DNA of 64,000 nucleotides from the NCBI GenBank assembly GCA_963565915.1, contig OY751485.1:2666001-2730000 (forward strand), written 5' to 3'. The stretch's first letter is position 1; every line of letters starts with the position of its first letter. Of this stretch, positions 23,064 to 32,106 are shown one piece after another. The notes under the pieces are model-generated. The model worked only from the letters and a program-made list of their open reading frames with translations. It had not been told where the DNA came from and made no database searches. Origin of the DNA: Entoloma clypeatum (taxonomy: Eukaryota > Basidiomycota > Agaricomycetes > Agaricales > Entolomataceae). The position numbers and the translations under genes are program-made.

Positions 23064-24133
23064 TGATACGACCGCTGTGCGGCTGTGCATGAAAATGCAT
23101 AAATCCCACACTTTTATCAATAAAAGAATATAATGTTGCTCCCATTAAACACATTCTATTGGAACTGATGGTACTACTGGCTACCTAGAGAGTCTACATA
23201 CCACTGGACCACCTTTAGTCATGATCATGGGAACAGTCACATTCTGAGGGCTTAACCATAGACTTGACACAATAATTCTATTCTTAATGGATAAGACCAT
23301 TGAGGGGACCCAACATTAATACCAATATTCTATGGTCTATCACCCTATCCATTGACTATTACTATATATGGACAATCGGAGGCATGGGGGATTTATTATC
23401 TCGAACGCGACGCACTGTACCGAATGCATCACAGAACAAGGCGGCCGATCACTGATGCCGTGATGCCGAGCCATGTGAACTTACCGGAAATAGAATGCAC
23501 CCTGGAAACGGGGTCGTTGATCGCTTTTGATGGACAGGATCCGGTCCTGACACTTCGGACCCTTGATCGATGGCAACCGGGGATTTGATCGTCCCGATCA
23601 ATATTGATGCGGCGCTCTAGAATGCTCGCGCGTGGACGCATTGACAACACTCCGCTCTGCTAGGGTCCGTAACCCTCTCAACGAATGGAAAACTTATGGA
23701 AATAACATATACCAAGCTTCGGAAGGCTATTAAATTAGTTACCTATTTGATTTTGGACATTTACTTGTGATAAACTTTATTTATTTTTGAATGCTCTCTG
23801 TGTATAAAGGCCCGTAGTTTCCTGCCATGTACAGTAGACTAGAACGAGGCCCCCTCTTCTGTCTCTTAGCTCCGTGCGCTCAGTGAACCGTCTCTGTGAC
23901 AAAAATCCAATTCCTTAATTTTATATTATTGAATTACACTCAGAATATCGACGCGCGCTCGCGAGTTGACATTCTACAAAGGCAAACGAACCAAACCTAC
24001 TTACGAAATAAGTGGTTCTTTCCCACCACCCCTAGAACTATTTGTTGAGAGTGTTGTTGGGTGTTTGAGGTGTTTGTAGAGCTCTGACCAGAGTCTCTCG
24101 CATTTTCGGCGCTCGTCACAAACTCGCTTTTCA
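23064..24133 (+). repeat. 3' LTR of the gag-only element
   Basis: 1070 bp, near identical to 16032-17101. Observed changes are single transitions, for example at 23372, 23424 and 23568. Confidence 0.93.
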
Positions 24134-24137
24134 ACGT

Positions 24138-24185
24138 GATGTAATCTAATCTAATCTAATCTACGTGATGGGAAAAGTTTCAACA
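24138..24185 (-). repeat. Copia 3' LTR, second piece
   Basis: Matches 29612-29659, including four tandem TAATC units and the terminal TTTCAACA. Confidence 0.92.
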
Positions 24186-24259
24186 CCCCCCCATATTTAG
24201 TACATACTTCTAAATACATCTTACTTTTTCCCACATATATATATAGGTACTCTGTTTCG

Positions 24260-27200
24260 CTAGTTTTTTATTAATCCGAAGTACAGGATAAACTTGGAAA
24301 AGAGGATTTTTCCCAGATTCTTAGTTAAAAGGTCTGCAGGGTTGTTCACTCCTTCAATGAATTCGACCGTAATTATTCCTTCGGAGACTTTTTCTCTGAC
24401 GAAGTGGAATCGCACGTCAATGTGCTTGGATCGCTTCTCAGTTACAGGGTTGGATGTGATAAAGACGGAGCCATTGTTATCTCCGTAGATCGGTACTGAT
24501 CCAATCTGCATTCCAAGTTCGGCAAGCATGCTTCTCAGCCATGTTGCTGCGCGACTGCAGTCTGATAACGCCATATACTCTGCTTCTGTGGAAGAGAGGG
24601 CAATGGTCTTTTGCGCCGATGATACCCATGTTACTGCTCCAGATGCCAGTGATATGAAGAAGCCAGTGGTAGACCTCCTCGTGTTTTCATCTGACGCCCA
24701 GTCGGAGTCTGTGAATGCATAGATTCCTTTCCCTGAGTCGCCATCATACATGATTGCGTAATTTTTTGTCGCCTTCAGATACCTGCAAATATCCCTAGCC
24801 ACTTCTAAATGGTGTTTGGTGGGATTTGCGGAAAACTGTGACATTTTAATCACGGCAAAACAGATGTCTGGCCTCGTTCCAATCATCAGATATAGAAGTG
24901 ATCCGATGACGGATTGGTACTTTGATCGTAGTTCTGCATTGGGTTCATCTTCAGACATCATGGGTTTGTAGCCCGTAGGAAGTGGGGTATGGGTGGCGTT
25001 AGATTCGCTCATCCCCATTCGTTCGAGTATTTTCTCAAGGTAAGGTACTTGATTGATGAAGATACGTTTCCCGCGTTGCCTTATTTGGATAGAGAGAAAT
25101 TCTTTCGGTTCCCCATCAGGCACAAGGTGCCCTAGGTTCCTATATTCCCATGTGGTCATGAAGGCCTTCTTTTTCTCTAGCGTATATTCCTGGTTTGTGC
25201 CGAGAAAAGCAGAGTCGTCGACATAGATGACGGCGATTACAATTTCCCCATTGGTACTTTTGTGAATGAACACTCCCACATCAGAGTGAAGCCGGACAAA
25301 GCCGAGCTTTTTCATGGAGGAATCAAGTTCCCTCCACCAGGCTAATGCGGCCTGCTTAAGTCCATATAGAGCTTTGAATAGTTGGTACACGAGGTGTTCT
25401 TTCCCTTTTACTATGTAGCCCTCAGGCTGTCGCATGTAAATGACTTCACGGAGCGTTCCATAGAGGAAGGCTGATGAGACGTCCAAAAGTGTCATGAACC
25501 ACCCTTCAAGGGCTGTCAATGCCAGTATTAGTCGGACGGTTTCATATCTTACGACTGGTGAGAAGATCTGATCAAAGTCGATCCCTTCTACCTGTGAGAA
25601 GCCTTTTGCGACAAGGCGTGCTTTCAGACGCCCGTCGGACTTTTTGTTATAGACCCATTTGTTCCTTAGAGCTTTCCTCCCTGCAGGCAGGGGTACTAGC
25701 TCCGTGATCACCCCGCGGCGTTTGAGCATGTCTAGCTCTTTACATTCAGCCGCATACCGGTCTTCTTTATTTGGAAGAGGGTATATGTCTTTATGGGACA
25801 TTTCAACGATGCCAACTTGGACTGATATTGCCTCCATCAGGAGGTTATTCATCCATGCCGTTTGACCGCCCAATCTCCGTCTTCGATCTAATTTTTCAAG
25901 ATCAGACGCTGGAGTGTCTTCCCCATAGATGCTTCCTGGCATCTTCCGAACTCGTCGTTCCCTGATTGGTCGATCTGGTACTTGCTCGGGTTCTGGAGTG
26001 GGTACTCGCGGTTCATCATCAGGCTCACTGGCAGGCAATTCGTTGTCTGATTCAGGTTGATCCTGTTCAATGGGAACTGGGTCATGAGGTGTTTCGTTGT
26101 GACTATCGTCGTCATTGCTGCCGGGAATGAGATCCTCAAACTCATCAGCCGGCTCTGGGTTTTCCATTTCTGGGTGGTTTTCTGGCAACGGGTCGATGTG
26201 GCATCTAGGGTACTTGCTTTCATCAAAGATAGCTTTCCCGCCCATGAAAATCGTGTTGGTCTCAGGATCCATGAAGCGGTATCCTTTGACCCCTGGTTTC
26301 GATCCGAGATAAATCATCAATTGGGATCTTGATTCCAGGGAGTTCCTACGTTTCTCCTTTGGGATATATACATATGCCTGACATCCAAATACTCTGACGC
26401 TGGACATGTCGGGGATCTCATTGGTCACCCTGAAGTAAGGGGTTTTCCATTCAAGACGCTGCATGGGGGTTCTGTTGTAGAGAAATGCTGCGTGTTCCAA
26501 ACAGAATTCCCACCACATGGGCGGTAAGCATGCATCGAAGCGCAATGCCTGAGATTTTTCCCATAGTGTTCGATTGATCCTTTCTGCTCTACCATTCTGC
26601 TGGTGCTGATATGGGAGCGTGACGTCGATCAGAATTCCATGATCGGCAAGTACATCTTTGTATTCATCAAATTCTCCACCTCCATCAACTCGCCACTTCT
26701 TAGGAGTAGCGGCAAATTGGTTCTGGATCATCGCAAGAAACTGTCTTAGTGCCGTAATGGCACCAGACTTTTTCCTAAGCAAGACGACCCAGACATGAGA
26801 TGAAAAATCATCCAAAAATGTGAGGAAGTATTTGTACTTGTGGTACGATGCCGTGGATATCTGTTTCAGGTCTGAATGAATCAGATCGAAGGGTTTGACA
26901 GCCCTCGTCTTTGAATTGGGGTATGACTGATTCGGCATTTTCCCTTTGAGACACCCTGTGCAGCTTTCCTGTGATTTCTCACGTACTAATGTTTTGGGTA
27001 CTCCTTTGGTACTGGTGGGAATCTTATTGAGCGCCTGGTCATTTGGGTGGCCAAGGCGTTTGTGCCAGGTTTCGACAGTGATTTCGCTAGAGATCGCGTG
27101 GATTTGGTCATAGCGTATTTCAGTGTCTAACCAATAAATGGTTTGTCCGAGAATGTGAGGCGAGAACTGTATTTTGTTCTGTCCTTTGGAGATGTTGATT

Positions 27201-29044
27201 TCTCCACGCATTCCATCTACTTTGTAACCGTGATTGAGGAAGACGCCTAGGGACAATAGGCGTGTGTCCATGTCCGGAATGTAGAATACAGGTCGGAGAA
27301 GGTGGGTTTTCATTTCCCCATCTAGGGTATGCCGTACTGGAACGGCCCCAACTCCGAGAATTTCCAGTTTCTTTCCCTTTTCAGCTGTTTGGACAAATCG
27401 CTTAGCCTTGAGAGGCCTGTAGTATGCGAAGTCTTTAAACTCATGGGTAAAGTGTAATGATGCGCCGGAATCTAAGATCCACTGAGCGCGTTCTCTCTCT
27501 TTGCAGTGTGTGCAGGACGCGAAATGTTGGATATATTTTTTGTACAGATCATCGCTAAAGAGATCTATACTATCTACATTGGTACTGGCTAATATATATT
27601 CAAACGTCTGTGCGTGATTATTAGCATTTCCCATTTGGTCAAGTTTGAGAGAAGAATGTGATGAACCGTCAAGTTCGATCAGCCCATCTTCGAATTGTTC
27701 CGGCCCCATCCGCTCGCTTTGATGGTCTATGTCCATCATCCTGAGGGAGTCATCCAGAGGCGGAGTGACTCGACGCTGTTTGGATGGTCTTTCATCTTCT
27801 TCTGGGATAATCGTATCCAGAATTCGAAGATTTGACCCTGAGGGACGAGCACCAATGCTCCGCGCGAGTTTCCTGACGTGGTCATTCTTTTTCCACGCAG
27901 ACGGCTTGCCCGAAGGAAGCCCGGTGTACTGAGATGGAGGCGGGTTCATTCGCTGAAGAAGCGACTGCATTCTTTGAGAGTCTGGCTGGGCGGTACTAAT
28001 CGTTTTTCCGCGCCCAGTGACTGTTGTGAAGGATGGTGGCGGAAGAGGAGGGAAGTGGATGGCGGGGGCAACAAACTCGACTGTTTCCTCCACATGTTCG
28101 GACGCGTTGTCCGCAGTGTTGGCGTTTTTCTTCTGATTGCGCCAGCGTCCTTTTCCCTTCTTCTTTTCAGAAGCGGTACTATGATCGGTCGAGTTAGGCT
28201 GCTCGTCAGCGTCGTTCTGCGAGGTACTCGGCTTTTGCTGCTTTTCCCATTTGGGGTCCTGCCCCTTGCGCTTCGTCCCGGAGATTTTCCGGGCCTGCTC
28301 ATTGGACGCACGAGTAGACCCGACCAAATACTTGCGCCTGTACTCCGAGATGATGCTCTCGGCGACGGCTTTGTAGGTGAAATCGTCGGCATCGTAGACC
28401 TGGAAAAGGGCGGTGGAGAGTGACAACCAGGCGTCGGGAATCACATTGGCCAGGATCATTGCCTGCATCAAATCGGGGACGACAAAGTTCGAATCGGCGA
28501 GCCGAGCGAAAAGAGACCCCAGGCGTTCGATTTCAGGCACGGGGTCACGTCCAGACAGCTTGAAGGTGGCGGCGGTCTTGAAGTCGCCGAAGATAACAGC
28601 TGGGGATACCTTGGAGTAGTTATCTTTCAGCAATTTCCACGCGTCAACTGCCGAGGTGCTGTCCTTGATGTGGCGTCTGATCGCCTCAGAGACCTTCAGG
28701 CGTATCGCCCCGAGAGCTACGTCGTTGTCCCTGATCCAGGCTTTTTCTTCCTTACGGAAGCCGGGCTGGTCGATCGTGGTAGTCAGCACAGGGGGAGCAG
28801 CAGCAGTGGCCCCAGGGGTAGAGACCGTGGTGGTGAAGTCAGCGATCACGGGACGAGTGATGTCGCCAGAGACAATGCGCCAGACTCCTTGATGGAGGAG
28901 GTAAGACTTCATTTTTTCGGCCCAGCTCTGGTAGTCGATACCGTCGAAGGGGGTGATGATGTCAAGAGCAGAGCGAGAGGTAGACATTGTAGATGAATCT
29001 AAGAAAGGGTTCCCAATCAGTGATGTGTTATGAATATGATTCAA
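24260..29044 (-). CDS. Copia Gag-Pol polyprotein, apparently intact
   Basis: 1594 codons without a stop. Gag-like N-terminus (ALDIITPFDGIDYQSWAEKM, about residues 27-46). Aspartic protease WILDSGASLHF near 522. GAG-pre-integrase WHKRLGHPNDQALNKI near 655. Integrase core about 716-820 (PFDLIHSDLKQIS to GRAERINRTLWE). RT from about 1130 (NKWVYNKKSDGRLKARLVAK) with catalytic YVDD near 1273. RNase H from about 1443 (FTDSDWASDENTRRSTTGFF, SSTEAEYMALS). No CCHC zinc knuckle is seen in Gag, unlike many Copia elements. All catalytic motifs checked are present, and with near-identical LTRs this copy could be active. The 3' LTR is interrupted by the gag-only element. Confidence 0.95.
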   Translation of the reverse strand: MNHIHNTSLIGNPFLDSSTMSTSRSALDIITPFDGIDYQSWAEKMKSYLLHQGVWRIVSGDITRPVIADFTTTVSTPGATAAAPPVLTTTIDQPGFRKEEKAWIRDNDVALGAIRLKVSEAIRRHIKDSTSAVDAWKLLKDNYSKVSPAVIFGDFKTAATFKLSGRDPVPEIERLGSLFARLADSNFVVPDLMQAMILANVIPDAWLSLSTALFQVYDADDFTYKAVAESIISEYRRKYLVGSTRASNEQARKISGTKRKGQDPKWEKQQKPSTSQNDADEQPNSTDHSTASEKKKGKGRWRNQKKNANTADNASEHVEETVEFVAPAIHFPPLPPPSFTTVTGRGKTISTAQPDSQRMQSLLQRMNPPPSQYTGLPSGKPSAWKKNDHVRKLARSIGARPSGSNLRILDTIIPEEDERPSKQRRVTPPLDDSLRMMDIDHQSERMGPEQFEDGLIELDGSSHSSLKLDQMGNANNHAQTFEYILASTNVDSIDLFSDDLYKKYIQHFASCTHCKERERAQWILDSGASLHFTHEFKDFAYYRPLKAKRFVQTAEKGKKLEILGVGAVPVRHTLDGEMKTHLLRPVFYIPDMDTRLLSLGVFLNHGYKVDGMRGEINISKGQNKIQFSPHILGQTIYWLDTEIRYDQIHAISSEITVETWHKRLGHPNDQALNKIPTSTKGVPKTLVREKSQESCTGCLKGKMPNQSYPNSKTRAVKPFDLIHSDLKQISTASYHKYKYFLTFLDDFSSHVWVVLLRKKSGAITALRQFLAMIQNQFAATPKKWRVDGGGEFDEYKDVLADHGILIDVTLPYQHQQNGRAERINRTLWEKSQALRFDACLPPMWWEFCLEHAAFLYNRTPMQRLEWKTPYFRVTNEIPDMSSVRVFGCQAYVYIPKEKRRNSLESRSQLMIYLGSKPGVKGYRFMDPETNTIFMGGKAIFDESKYPRCHIDPLPENHPEMENPEPADEFEDLIPGSNDDDSHNETPHDPVPIEQDQPESDNELPASEPDDEPRVPTPEPEQVPDRPIRERRVRKMPGSIYGEDTPASDLEKLDRRRRLGGQTAWMNNLLMEAISVQVGIVEMSHKDIYPLPNKEDRYAAECKELDMLKRRGVITELVPLPAGRKALRNKWVYNKKSDGRLKARLVAKGFSQVEGIDFDQIFSPVVRYETVRLILALTALEGWFMTLLDVSSAFLYGTLREVIYMRQPEGYIVKGKEHLVYQLFKALYGLKQAALAWWRELDSSMKKLGFVRLHSDVGVFIHKSTNGEIVIAVIYVDDSAFLGTNQEYTLEKKKAFMTTWEYRNLGHLVPDGEPKEFLSIQIRQRGKRIFINQVPYLEKILERMGMSESNATHTPLPTGYKPMMSEDEPNAELRSKYQSVIGSLLYLMIGTRPDICFAVIKMSQFSANPTKHHLEVARDICRYLKATKNYAIMYDGDSGKGIYAFTDSDWASDENTRRSTTGFFISLASGAVTWVSSAQKTIALSSTEAEYMALSDCSRAATWLRSMLAELGMQIGSVPIYGDNNGSVFITSNPVTEKRSKHIDVRFHFVREKVSEGIITVEFIEGVNNPADLLTKNLGKILFSKFILYFGLIKN

Positions 29045-29334
29045 GAAAACAATTAAATGATTCCTTATGACATATTCCCTTTAGGAATAGCGGTCACGGG
29101 AAAACCCTTTATATGTCAGAAACATATAAGGTGCGATCAACGTTTCCACATGGAGTGTACTAGGTCAATCCCCTTAGGGACGTCTCATGACAGGTACTTG
29201 TCGTAATGACGTTCCCAGGTTCATATGTGAAGAAGTGAGACTCAGAACCTAGATCTTTCGATCGGTTCTTCGCCAACCAGGGTAGAGTGGGCAGGTACTC
29301 GCTGTTGCCAGCGTTTCCCAAGTCCCTCTGCTAT

Positions 29335-29349
29335 CCGGGGCCCATAACC
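29335..29349 (-). promoter_or_regulatory. Copia primer-binding site, half-tRNA type
   Basis: Directly adjacent to the 5' LTR the minus strand reads GGTTATGGGCCC. This is complementary to the anticodon arm of initiator tRNA-Met (GGGCCCAUAACC, containing CAU), not to a tRNA 3' end. It is the arrangement known from Drosophila copia. Confidence 0.72.
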
Positions 29350-29659
29350 TGTTGAAGTTCCACCTGGGCGCTAGCCACAGGTGTACTGAGCAACATAGCT
29401 ACAGTGGAAGTACTCTACGATACCGCTATGGTCACTTACATGGTTTGGAGGGGGTAAGGCTAATGAGAGCGGTTGAGGCTGGTGAGAGCGATGGAGCTGG
29501 TTAAGAGTCAAGAGACAACTTGTTGATATTGACAGTTTCCTGGTCTTATATACCGTACTACTGTTTGTACCAACCAAACAAGTATGTAATGAAGATATGT
29601 AAAGGTCACGTGATGTAATCTAATCTAATCTAATCTATGTGATGGGAAAAGTTTCAACA
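29350..29659 (-). repeat. Copia 5' LTR
   Basis: 310 bp, TGTTGAA...TTCAACA, TSD GTGGA at 29660-29664. Confidence 0.95.
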
Positions 29660-29664
29660 GTGGA

Positions 29665-29989
29665 CTGGTGCATCGTCACCATCCTGTCGCCATCGTTCTC
29701 TGGCAACGGGGGCAGGTGCTGGGTGGTGTCTTTCCTCGTCCCTCATGTGTCATTCTCCCCGTTCTTGTTGTTGTCTGTCCTCTGGCATTAGCGCCGTCAT
29801 CCCCTCCTGCATCTCGTGTATGGCATGTTCCTCGTCCGACCGTTCCTCACCCGCATGTCCGTCACCCGGACATCCCTCAGCTGCCTGTCATGGACTGGTG
29901 TGCCTCACCCGTCTTGGGTCCCTCAGCCATGCGCCTCTTTCCCCAATCTTTGCTCCTTCGCTGTTGTGTGTGAGTCCATGGTTTGGATG
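29665..29989. other. right internal part of the hAT element, no gene
   Basis: T/C-rich sequence with repeated words CATCCCTCA and CATGGACTGG. The small frames here are compositional. Confidence 0.45.
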
Positions 29990-30625
29990 CGAGTGGAAGC
30001 CGTAGGGGATGAGAGGTGGCCGTTGGGCGAGAGAGATGACCGTTGGGGGTGAGGGGGAGCCGTTGGGTGCAAGAGGAGGCCGTTGGGTGCAAGAGGGAGC
30101 CGTTGGAGGTGAGAGATGACCGTTGGAGGTTAGGGGGAGCCGTTGGGGGCAAGAGGAGGCCTTGGGCACATGAGGAGGCTGTAGGGGACAGGCGGCAGCC
30201 ATTGGGGATGCAAAGAGGCCATAGGGACGAGAGGGAGCTGTTGGGGGTGAGAGACGGCCATTGGGGGCGAGAGGAGGCCGTTAGAGATGAGAGACGGCCG
30301 TTGGACACGAGAGGCAGCCATTGGGGATGCGAAGAGGCCATAGGGATGAGAGGGAGCCGTTGGGGGTGAGAGACGGCCGTTGGGGGCGAGAGGAGGCCGT
30401 TGGGCACACGAGGAGGCCGTAGGGGGCAAGAGGAGGCTGTAGGGGACAAGAGGCAGCCGTGGGGACGAGAGGGAGTTGTTGGCCATGAGAGGAGGTCGTT
30501 GGGGGCGAGAGAGAGCCATTAGAGATGAGAGATGCCTGTTGGACACGAGAGGTAGCCGTTGGGCATGCGAGGAGGCTGTAGGGACAAGAGGGAGGCGTTG
30601 GGGGTGAGAGACGGCCATTGCAGAT
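29990..30625 (+). repeat. 20-bp GC-rich minisatellite, array 1
   Basis: About thirty degenerate 20-bp units of the form GCCGTTGGGGGTGAGAGACG. A higher-order period of about 120 bp (six units) is visible (30194 and 30313). Long Pro/Ser-rich frames on the minus strand arise only from the repeat. Confidence 0.9.
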
Positions 30626-30953
30626 GTCTCGGGCTACACATGGTGTCATATGCACCCTGGGCATTGTCTAACGACACCCGCTGCTGGCCTTACCTCCACC
30701 GAATGCCCTCTCCAATGTGGTTTCCCCATCTTGTCGTCTCCCTCGTTGAATCTTGACATGGAATTGGGACAAGAGATGAGATAATCAACAACTGCAGTGA
30801 CGTGAACACGTCACCACGTGATCAAACCCGTCATACCCGGCTTGGCAGCTGGCTAGCTGAAGTAAGCCAGTTGTGTTGACTCAGCTAGCCGAGCCGAAAA
30901 TGCAACTCGGCTCCGGCTCCGACCCAACTCAGAGCCGAACCGCGGCAACACTA
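30626..30953. other. right end of the hAT element
   Basis: Unique-looking DNA, then a subterminal block from 30835 with CTCGGCT/AGCCGAG words leading to the TIR. No gene. Confidence 0.5.
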
Positions 30954-30961
30954 ACAATACG

Positions 30962-31390
30962 AGACATACCTTGCAAGGGAAATCCAAAGAGAAAGTTCTG
31001 AGGATTCCCTTGCAGGCTAGACAGCTATATAGACGGCGAGAATTGGAAATGAGGAGAGGAATGTCGAAATACGACAAAGATCGGGAGTAGGGATGGGAAC
31101 AGAATATATAAATTGGAAGTGTGCATGTGGTGGTATAAATCATCGCTCCGATGTGCACTCCGACGCGGAATATGGTTGTTGGAGGTTGTTGGAGGTTGTC
31201 GGTGTTGAAAGATAGATGGAAGTCGTCAGAGGTCGGAGGTGTTGAAAGATAGATGGAAACGAAAGGAAACGTAAAGTATAGTAATATAAATAATAGACGT
31301 ACCACAATGGTCAGAGGGTCGGAGGACGGGTCGGAGGTGTTGGAGGTGTCAGAGGTGTCAGACTGAGGAAATTGGATGGTTGCCCTTACA
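30962..31390 (-). repeat. Gypsy B 3' LTR, proximal part
   Basis: 429 bp. Together with 15027-15139 it makes a 542-bp LTR. Matches the truncated 5' LTR at 48495-48875 with many transitions. Includes an internal duplication of GTTGAAAGATAGATGG. Confidence 0.88.
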
Positions 31391-31621
31391 TTACCCCCCT
31401 TCTAAGGTGTGGTGTCTCGATGTGCAAGGCGGAATGTATAGGACTCGAAGGCAGTTGCAGCGATTTGACGCGGAGCTCCCGGGTGTCGGCAGTAAAATTC
31501 CCAGACCAGGCGCAGAGCGTGGACATCCTCCTCTGTCTCCCATGAGTTTTTCTCATAGCTGTACCCCTTCCACTTGACTAGGAACTGCAGCTTGCCTCAT
31601 TGAAGCCGACTGTCCAAGATC
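31391..31621 (-). pseudogene. Gypsy B pol C-terminus (chromodomain), interrupted by Gypsy A
   Basis: The minus strand reads FLVKWKGYSYEKNSWE-type chromodomain sequence and then a downstream tail. Its N-terminal continuation lies at 44406-44700. Gypsy A inserted at the ATTTC site. The chromodomain in such elements directs integrase to heterochromatin. Confidence 0.75.
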
Positions 31622-31626
31622 ATTTC

Positions 31627-32059
31627 TGTAAGGGCAACCACTTTCACTCTTCACTTTTCCTTTCCTTTCTTCCTTTCCTTTCTATTCCACCATCTCCAAC
31701 GCCCTCCGATCATATCTGCTGCCTCCAACATCTTATCCACCTCTTCACATCCGATGACTCTGCGCCCATCCGCTACTCCGCACGTTGGATCACAGGTACT
31801 ATCATTCATCTTGTTTCCATTCATCCCCCATCCCTACTCCCGATCATTGCTCATCATTCATGTGTCTCGTTTTATCTCTTATTTCATATCTCATTCTACT
31901 ATTTATCTAGCTAGCTTGCAGGGGAATCCTCAGAACTTTCTCTTTGGATCTCCCTTGCAAGGTATGTGTTGTATTACTTATCAGACTGCTCAATCTAAAC
32001 TTCAGATCTCTCTTGCAAGTATCTGAGTTCAAGTCTTGGATTGTAAGGTCGCCCTTACA
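31627..32059 (+). repeat. Gypsy A 5' LTR
   Basis: 433 bp; starts with a TTTCC-rich stretch. Ends CGCCCTTACA. Confidence 0.93.
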
Positions 32060-32106
32060 GTAGAAAGTTCTCATCTAATTGGACCAGGTCCGATTGCATC
32101 GTTGTC

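Larger units (their letters stand above)
16032..24133 (+). mobile_element. gag-only LTR retrotransposon (TR-GAG-like), nested in the Copia LTR
   Basis: Two LTRs of exactly 1070 bp (16032..17101 and 23064..24133) start TGATACG and end TTTTCA. I count about five differences between them, so it is young. TSD ACGT (4 bp) is at 16028-16031 and 24134-24137. A putative primer-binding site starts TGG at 17104, two bases after the LTR. A purine-rich tract (GTGGGGGAGA) directly precedes the right LTR. The internal 5.96 kb codes only for Gag (17451-19300). No protease, RT, RNase H or integrase motif is seen in any frame of 19301-23063. It would depend on enzymes from another element. Confidence 0.88.
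15770..29659 (-). mobile_element. Ty1/Copia retrotransposon, minus strand, intact ORF
   Basis: LTRs of 310 bp. The right one (5') is 29350..29659. The left one (3') is 15770..16031 plus 24138..24185 once the nested element and one TSD copy are removed; both sum to exactly 310 bp. Ends are TGTTGAA...TTCAACA, and the TSD is GTGGA at 15765-15769 and 29660-29664. I see only about two differences between LTRs, so the insertion is recent. The single ORF (24260..29044) has all Copia pol domains. A priming site lies directly inside the 5' LTR. Confidence 0.95.
15140..30953. mobile_element. hAT-type non-autonomous DNA transposon, host of the Copia insertion
   Basis: Terminal inverted repeats start TAGTGTTGCCGCG at 15140 and at 30953 (reverse complement), with 18 of the first 20 positions identical. 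The flanks carry an 8-bp TSD with one mismatch: ACAATACA (15132-15139) and ACAATACG (30954-30961). Removing it rejoins a B-family LTR. TAGTGTTG-like termini and 8-bp TSDs are typical of hAT elements. Both subterminal regions are rich in CGGCT/AGCCG words and share CTAGCTGAGTCA, as expected of transposase-binding repeats. Without nested DNA it is about 1.9 kb, has no transposase, and carries a minisatellite (29990-30625). Confidence 0.85.

Noticed and set aside
27878..28423. 181-codon plus-strand ORF
   Set aside because: Shadow frame opposite the Copia Gag region, which is clearly coding on the minus strand.
29877..30664. Long Pro/Ser/His-rich open frames on the minus strand (up to 190 codons)
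   Set aside because: They are translations of the 20-bp minisatellite in several frames at once, with no start context or conserved domain.
15027..31390. Possibility that the two B-family LTR pieces are separate solo LTRs
   Set aside because: They join to one LTR at an 8-bp duplication with matching hAT TIRs, and GTGAA flanks 15027 and 48875.
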